Shown here: one piece after another, positions 8,501 to 9,761 of the stretch
Numbering within the stretch: the stretch's first letter is position 1
Layout: every line of letters begins with the position of its first letter
From: Bacteroidota bacterium
Lineage (GTDB): Bacteria > Bacteroidota > Bacteroidia > Bacteroidales > Tenuifilaceae
NCBI GenBank assembly: GCA_023406715.1
Contig: JAEXVC010000033.1
Location: 1 to 9,761, forward strand
Direction: 5' to 3'
Length of the DNA stretch: 9,761 bases
The notes under the pieces: model-generated
What the model was told of the DNA's origin: nothing
Databases searched by the model: none
The model's input: the letters and a program-made list of their open reading frames with translations, nothing else
Program-made: the position numbers and the translations under genes

Positions 8501-8710
8501 AATGGTGTGATAAATATTAAATTTGATAAAAGTTTTAGCCTAGTGAAAGTTATTGTTATGGACGTGCTAGGCAAAGTTGTTCACAAAGAACAAGTTGTTG
8601 GTGAGGGTGTAAAGGGTATTGATTTATCTCACTTACCCAAGAATATATACTTGGTAAAACTTAATTTGGAAGGCAAAGAGGTTATTTCTAAAATTGTTAT
8701 TGAGAAATAG
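5504..8710 (+). CDS. Secreted Asp-box (BNR) beta-propeller protein with Ig-like domains and a T9SS type A sorting domain
   Basis: This complete 1068-residue protein begins with a signal peptide (MKKFNFLVILSLVPVLLFS) for Sec export. Residues 71-83 (GWKQFKRWEWFWE) form a conserved-looking N-terminal motif that I recall from similar Bacteroidota propeller proteins. From about 115 to 775 lies a sortilin/BNR-type propeller: ten Asp-box motifs of the form KTTDGGxxW, plus HADKH (437-441), GLQDNGS (497-503) and GGDGME (516-521), ending in ATYGRGLW (W770). Residues about 780-884 look like an Ig- or Fn3-like strand region. About 885-980 matches a bacterial Ig-like domain of the Big_12 kind (FNEAVTGFEQSDINVTN). 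The last 74 residues are a T9SS type A sorting domain (VYPNPSNG at 994-1001). After crossing the outer membrane the tail is normally removed and the protein is released or anchored. Asp-boxes are structural, and no hydrolase active site is evident, so a glycosidase label would be unsafe; glycan or protein binding, or an unknown enzymatic role, is possible. Confidence 0.93.
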   Translation: MKKFNFLVILSLVPVLLFSQNWREAFYSNSNDTKSTINFYEIQKDFNEYWKDYDIKGGYYTVDGQKKKAVGWKQFKRWEWFWETRIDSKTGKFPTVDKFSVYKELKAKKTKTDNSNWQSMGPNSSYGGYAGIGRINCIAFHPTDKSTFWIGAPSGGLWKTTDGGLNWTVLTDNLPVIGVSEIFIPNDYETSKTIFIATGDRDAGDNYSIGVLKSTDDGQTWSTTGLTFNVASRYRITRMLVHPTQQNIMYVATNGGIYKTINGGTDWSMVKSGTFFDMEFKSGGEDTVLYAATADYNGSPLLYKTKDAGVNWNVKYSFPTAAYRVELAVAKSNSSVVYALSSKTNGGMDGIYKSTDGGESFAKVYDGTVSGKNLLNWHANSTDATGQGWYDLTLSVSPTNENEVYLGGINSWKSTNGGTSWFIINHWYGKDGIPAVHADKHYMVFQDGTTFFEANDGGLYKTTNGGSTWTDLTDGMVISQMYKLSASQTVKDKVITGLQDNGSKLVESGTWEDVKGGDGMECLIDYLDANIQYATYAEGQIDRTLNNWQSSVDISANIPGGPSGAWVTPYVIDPTDNKVLYVGYADVWKTTDRGDSWTKISAVNMSDNIRSMAIASSNNQVLYIASLNQLYKTIDGGKNWVNLTQKLPSTGTITSITIDDMDYNKIWITFGEYNSDRIFESNNAGDNWTNISSGLPLVPVSTIVKNKLSKTQQLYAGTDVGVFIKEGNADWTLFSNNLPSVVVSELEIHYDKGNPSNSVLYAATYGRGLWKSNLAPFEMPEIVLNLIEGTYYVSNTIKASVQVSFNTVETFTSNTFSAYLSDATGGFSNPVLIGTLVSDTEKSISAQIPEGTVSSDLYRIKVLSSSPTLESTVSNSFKVVLDNSKPTVNVTSTITVPSTSSRNIEVRFKFNEAVTGFEQSDINVTNASISSFVVTSTSEYKIFIAPTASGAVTVTVPADIATDLVGNTNVASNVWSINYYPTGVDDISSYGIGVYPNPSNGVINIKFDKSFSLVKVIVMDVLGKVVHKEQVVGEGVKGIDLSHLPKNIYLVKLNLEGKEVISKIVIEK
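5978..7567 (+). repeat. Ten Asp-box (BNR) repeats inside the propeller gene
   Basis: Ten copies of the 9-residue motif [KE]-[ST]-x-[DN]-x-G-x-x-[WF] begin at residues 159, 213, 259, 304, 353, 413, 461, 589, 632 and 680. Spacing is mostly 43-60 residues, near one blade each. The exception is a 128-residue gap between the seventh and eighth copies, which holds GLQDNGS and GGDGME. The fifth copy ends in Phe instead of Trp and the tenth begins with Glu. The count suits one large or two smaller propellers. Confidence 0.9.
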
Positions 8711-8729
8711 CGTAATATTTTAATTTTTT

Positions 8730-8766
8730 AAATAGGGGCATCAGTAATTCACTGATGCCCCTATTT
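8730..8766. terminator. Strong terminator hairpin between convergent genes
   Basis: A perfect 16-bp inverted repeat (AAATAGGGGCATCAGT and its complement) encloses a 5-base loop. It sits 20 bases after the propeller stop and 23 bases after the stop of the convergent metallophosphoesterase gene. On the plus strand TTTTGTT follows, giving a good intrinsic terminator. On the minus strand the trailing T-run is short (TATTT before A-rich sequence), so termination that way may be weaker, though the stem is shared. Confidence 0.85.
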
Positions 8767-8788
8767 TGTTATGACTTTTTTTAGGAAC

Positions 8789-9761
8789 TTACTTCGAAAA
8801 AACTATTTGACCAGATTGAACAAGCGTTCCATTTGCCGTGAATCTGTATAGATATGTGCCAAATCCGATTCGTTGGTTTGCATTATTTGTTCCATCCCAT
8901 TTTACCGTATATTTTCCTGGTAAAATCTTTTTATTCAGCACGGTTTTTACTAGTTGTCCGTTAATGTTGTAAATCGATATATTTATATTTTCCTCTTTAT
9001 TTATATTAAAATCTATTTTGATTTCATTGATAAATGGATTGGGATAAACATTAACCTTCTGATTATTTCCTTCAATAACATCAATTCCTGTCGGATAATT
9101 GAGTTTTGTTATACTTGTTGTAACTACACTTCCTGTAGGGATGCTAACACGCACATAGCAAGTAGCAGTTGTTTCTAAAACTAACACTTGCTCTAGTGTC
9201 CCATTAGTTACAGAGTATCCGTATTGACTTATGGGCATAATGAATTTAACCAAGCCGTTACTGAACGATTGGCTGTACTTATTGTTGATTGTTGCCGAAA
9301 CAAAATCTAGTGAACCATTATTAGCAGTATTAAAGTTTATGGTAAGCATATCGCCATTGGAGTGTGTGCGAGTTGTACTTTGGGGTTGTAGAGTACCATT
9401 GTTTACACGTATAACACGAAAAGCCCTTTTTTCATCGCAAACCGCAGCAGTTGCAAGATTATATGGAGTGGTGGTTGTGCTACCTTGGTCGGAATGAATG
9501 TGTCCCCAAAGAGCCATATCAACCCCAAGGGCAGTTAGGTTTAGTTCCGATTTAAAATCGTAGTGGTAAAACAGCACCTTCTTTTTACTACCTGCAGCAG
9601 CAAGGTCGTTTTGTAGCCAAGTTATTTGCGATGGAATAAAACTTGTTGCGCCATACACATCATACATATAGCCATCGTAATTATCGTAAGCCTCTAAGCC
9701 TGTAAAGTGAATATTACCGTAATCGAAGCTGTAGTCGTGGGTGTAGAACTCTGCTCTGGTT
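8789..9761 (-). CDS. Secreted metallophosphoesterase with T9SS sorting domain (partial, N-terminus beyond right edge)
   Basis: The frame is open from the right edge to the TAA at 8791-8789, giving 323 whole codons. The ATG at 9665-9667 is internal: in-frame coding upstream reads YSFDYGNIHFTGLEAY, a conserved strand of calcineurin-like phosphoesterases. Two metal-binding motifs are visible: LFYHYD with its histidine codon at 9563-9565, and LWGHIHSD (GHxH at 9494-9505). The earlier DxH, GDxxD and GNHD motifs would lie outside the window. After the catalytic part comes a beta-rich stretch, then a C-terminal sorting domain starting at VNVYPNPF and ending with FGTYLYRFTANGTLVQSGQIVFSK, of the FlgD-like type A kind. 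So it is probably an exported phosphomonoesterase or phosphodiesterase that leaves the cell by T9SS; the substrate is unknown. It converges on the propeller gene and shares the 8730-8766 hairpin. Confidence 0.9.
   Translation of the reverse strand, partial: TRAEFYTHDYSFDYGNIHFTGLEAYDNYDGYMYDVYGATSFIPSQITWLQNDLAAAGSKKKVLFYHYDFKSELNLTALGVDMALWGHIHSDQGSTTTTPYNLATAAVCDEKRAFRVIRVNNGTLQPQSTTRTHSNGDMLTINFNTANNGSLDFVSATINNKYSQSFSNGLVKFIMPISQYGYSVTNGTLEQVLVLETTATCYVRVSIPTGSVVTTSITKLNYPTGIDVIEGNNQKVNVYPNPFINEIKIDFNINKEENINISIYNINGQLVKTVLNKKILPGKYTVKWDGTNNANQRIGFGTYLYRFTANGTLVQSGQIVFSK

Noticed and set aside
5504..8710. Sialidase or other glycoside hydrolase on the strength of BNR repeats
   Set aside because: Asp-boxes are structural and occur in many non-enzymatic propellers. 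I see no sialidase arginine triad with FRIP motif.
9231..9497. 88-codon open frame on the plus strand
   Set aside because: It is antisense to the metallophosphoesterase gene, over its GHxH motif, and shows no family features.
8789..9667. A complete 292-residue gene starting at the ATG at 9667
   Set aside because: The same frame stays open to the right edge and encodes conserved phosphoesterase sequence (YSFDYGNIHFTGLEAY), so this ATG is internal and the gene is partial.

Overview
The window is AT-rich DNA from a member of the Bacteroidota. The evidence is two proteins with C-terminal type IX secretion (T9SS) sorting domains, a protein carrying the SusC/RagA-type signature VVVTAYG behind a carboxypeptidase-regulatory-like domain, a promoter matching the Bacteroidota consensus (TTTG then TAnnTTTG), and little sign of Shine-Dalgarno sequences. 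The order or genus cannot be fixed from the sequence. I see no tRNA, rRNA, CRISPR array, transposase or attachment site. Coding is dense and no stretch over 300 bases lacks a gene; the four gaps between transcription units are 167, 182, 139 and 78 bases.

Left arm, all on the minus strand. Positions 1-2892 hold a very large exported protein, open at the left edge: signal peptide, VIT domain, von Willebrand A domain with an intact metal site, carboxypeptidase-regulatory-like domain ending in VVVTAYG, TPR-like helices, and the start of what looks like a YfaP/DUF2135 domain. Positions 3060-4304 hold a DEAD-box RNA helicase with its own promoter upstream and a hairpin terminator downstream. Positions 4487-4870 hold a small VOC/glyoxalase-fold protein with a complete H-E-H-E metal set.

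Right arm. From a divergent intergenic region with two palindromes, a plus-strand two-gene unit runs from 5010 to 8710: a six-cysteine lipoprotein, then 14 bases later a 1068-residue Asp-box (BNR) beta-propeller protein with Ig-like domains and a T9SS tail. A perfect 16-bp hairpin (8730-8766) separates it from a convergent minus-strand gene running off the right edge, the C-terminal part of a secreted metallophosphoesterase that also has a T9SS tail.

Taken together, the window is largely about the cell envelope and exported proteins (four of six genes), with two cytoplasmic housekeeping-type genes between. I found no compelling sign of a new defence or mobile system. The most unusual object is the VIT-VWA-CarboxypepD-TPR-YfaP mosaic protein; next is the tight pairing of the unrecognised cysteine-rich lipoprotein with the T9SS propeller protein.
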